This document shows positions 61,672 through 61,702 of a DNA stretch of 61,702 nt, in pieces; the stretch's first letter is position 1, and each line of letters starts with the position of its first letter. Source of the stretch: Bacilli bacterium (lineage in GTDB: Bacteria > Bacillota_I > Bacilli_A > RFN20 > CAG-826); assembly GCA_028705995.1 (NCBI GenBank), contig JAQWCH010000006.1:1-61702 (forward strand). The letters run 5' to 3'. The position numbers and the translations under genes were made by a program. Under the pieces are notes generated by a model that did not search any database, was not told where the DNA came from, and saw only the letters and a list, made by a program, of their open reading frames with translations.

Positions 61672-61702
61672 AAAGCCCATCAATAGATGGACTAAATTTT
61701 TT
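61672..61702. terminator. Probable terminator at the window edge
   Basis: CCATC (about 61678-61682) pairs with GATGG (61687-61691), flanked by an A-run before and TTTTTT after. It probably ends a gene beyond the window; it is too close to the edge for certainty. Confidence 0.4.

Overview
The window is a 61.7-kb piece of a low-GC chromosome from a bacterium related to the Bacilli and Mollicutes. The placement rests on gene content and synteny: gpsB next to rnpB, pgsA-cinA-recA, rny-ymdB-miaB-ymcA-mutS-mutL-miaA, the RNA polymerase delta subunit, DnaD, RecU, SufU-type Fe-S assembly and AGGAGG-type ribosome binding sites. TGA is used as a stop (for example 6061-6063, 16302-16304, 46309-46311), so this is the standard code and not the Mycoplasma/Spiroplasma code. 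An Acholeplasma-, Izemoplasma- or Erysipelotrichia-like lineage is plausible, but I cannot fix the taxon. Ferredoxin, SUF, an Nfu scaffold and a desulfoferrodoxin-type superoxide reductase suggest an anaerobe or microaerophile.

Layout. 1-4.5 kb: the C-terminal end of a membrane-anchored endonuclease I, then a heterodimeric ABC exporter on the minus strand. 4.7-8.9 kb: a plus-strand operon of a YbhN/MprF-type membrane protein, a GT4 lipid glucosyltransferase-like enzyme, RecX and a YhaM-like exoribonuclease. 9.0-12.8 kb (minus): a HIT protein and two overlapping foldase-type lipoproteins. 13.0-20.3 kb: sufC-sufD-sufS-sufU-sufB running straight into mnmG-rsmG. 20.35-22.8 kb: parA-parB, then a ribU transporter behind an FMN riboswitch. 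22.9-30.5 kb: ferredoxin (minus), a small membrane protein, cmk-der-gpsA, HU, a short CCA-type nucleotidyltransferase, dnaD-nth, and a minus pair of a DEDD exonuclease and recU. 30.6-44.2 kb: gpsB, RNase P RNA, pgsA-cinA-recA, a small membrane protein, rny-ymdB-miaB-ymcA and mutS-mutL-miaA-DUF951. 44.2-50.9 kb: two MacB-like fused ABC proteins and a processive-type GT2. 51.1-60.8 kb: cold-shock protein, ychF, ispF-gltX, argS, rpoE, fba, then nrnA, a CysQ-like phosphatase and a 5'-nucleotidase lipoprotein. 60.9-61.6 kb (minus): nfu and dfx.

Most genes are core housekeeping, packed with 1-, 4-, 8- and 14-nt start/stop overlaps. Several genes could work together in nucleic-acid turnover and salvage: a surface nuclease, a 5'-nucleotidase lipoprotein, NrnA, a CysQ-like phosphatase, YhaM, RNase Y, YmdB and RNase P. 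No tRNA gene, CRISPR array, insertion sequence or prophage was seen. I see no clear new defence or mobile system. The points most worth checking are the structured 225-nt leader of rny, a terminator hairpin that contains the next gene's Shine-Dalgarno (SD) site at 44202-44235, a leaderless parA, a ParB whose CTP-binding motifs are altered, a head-only CCA-type enzyme, and the paired lipoproteins.
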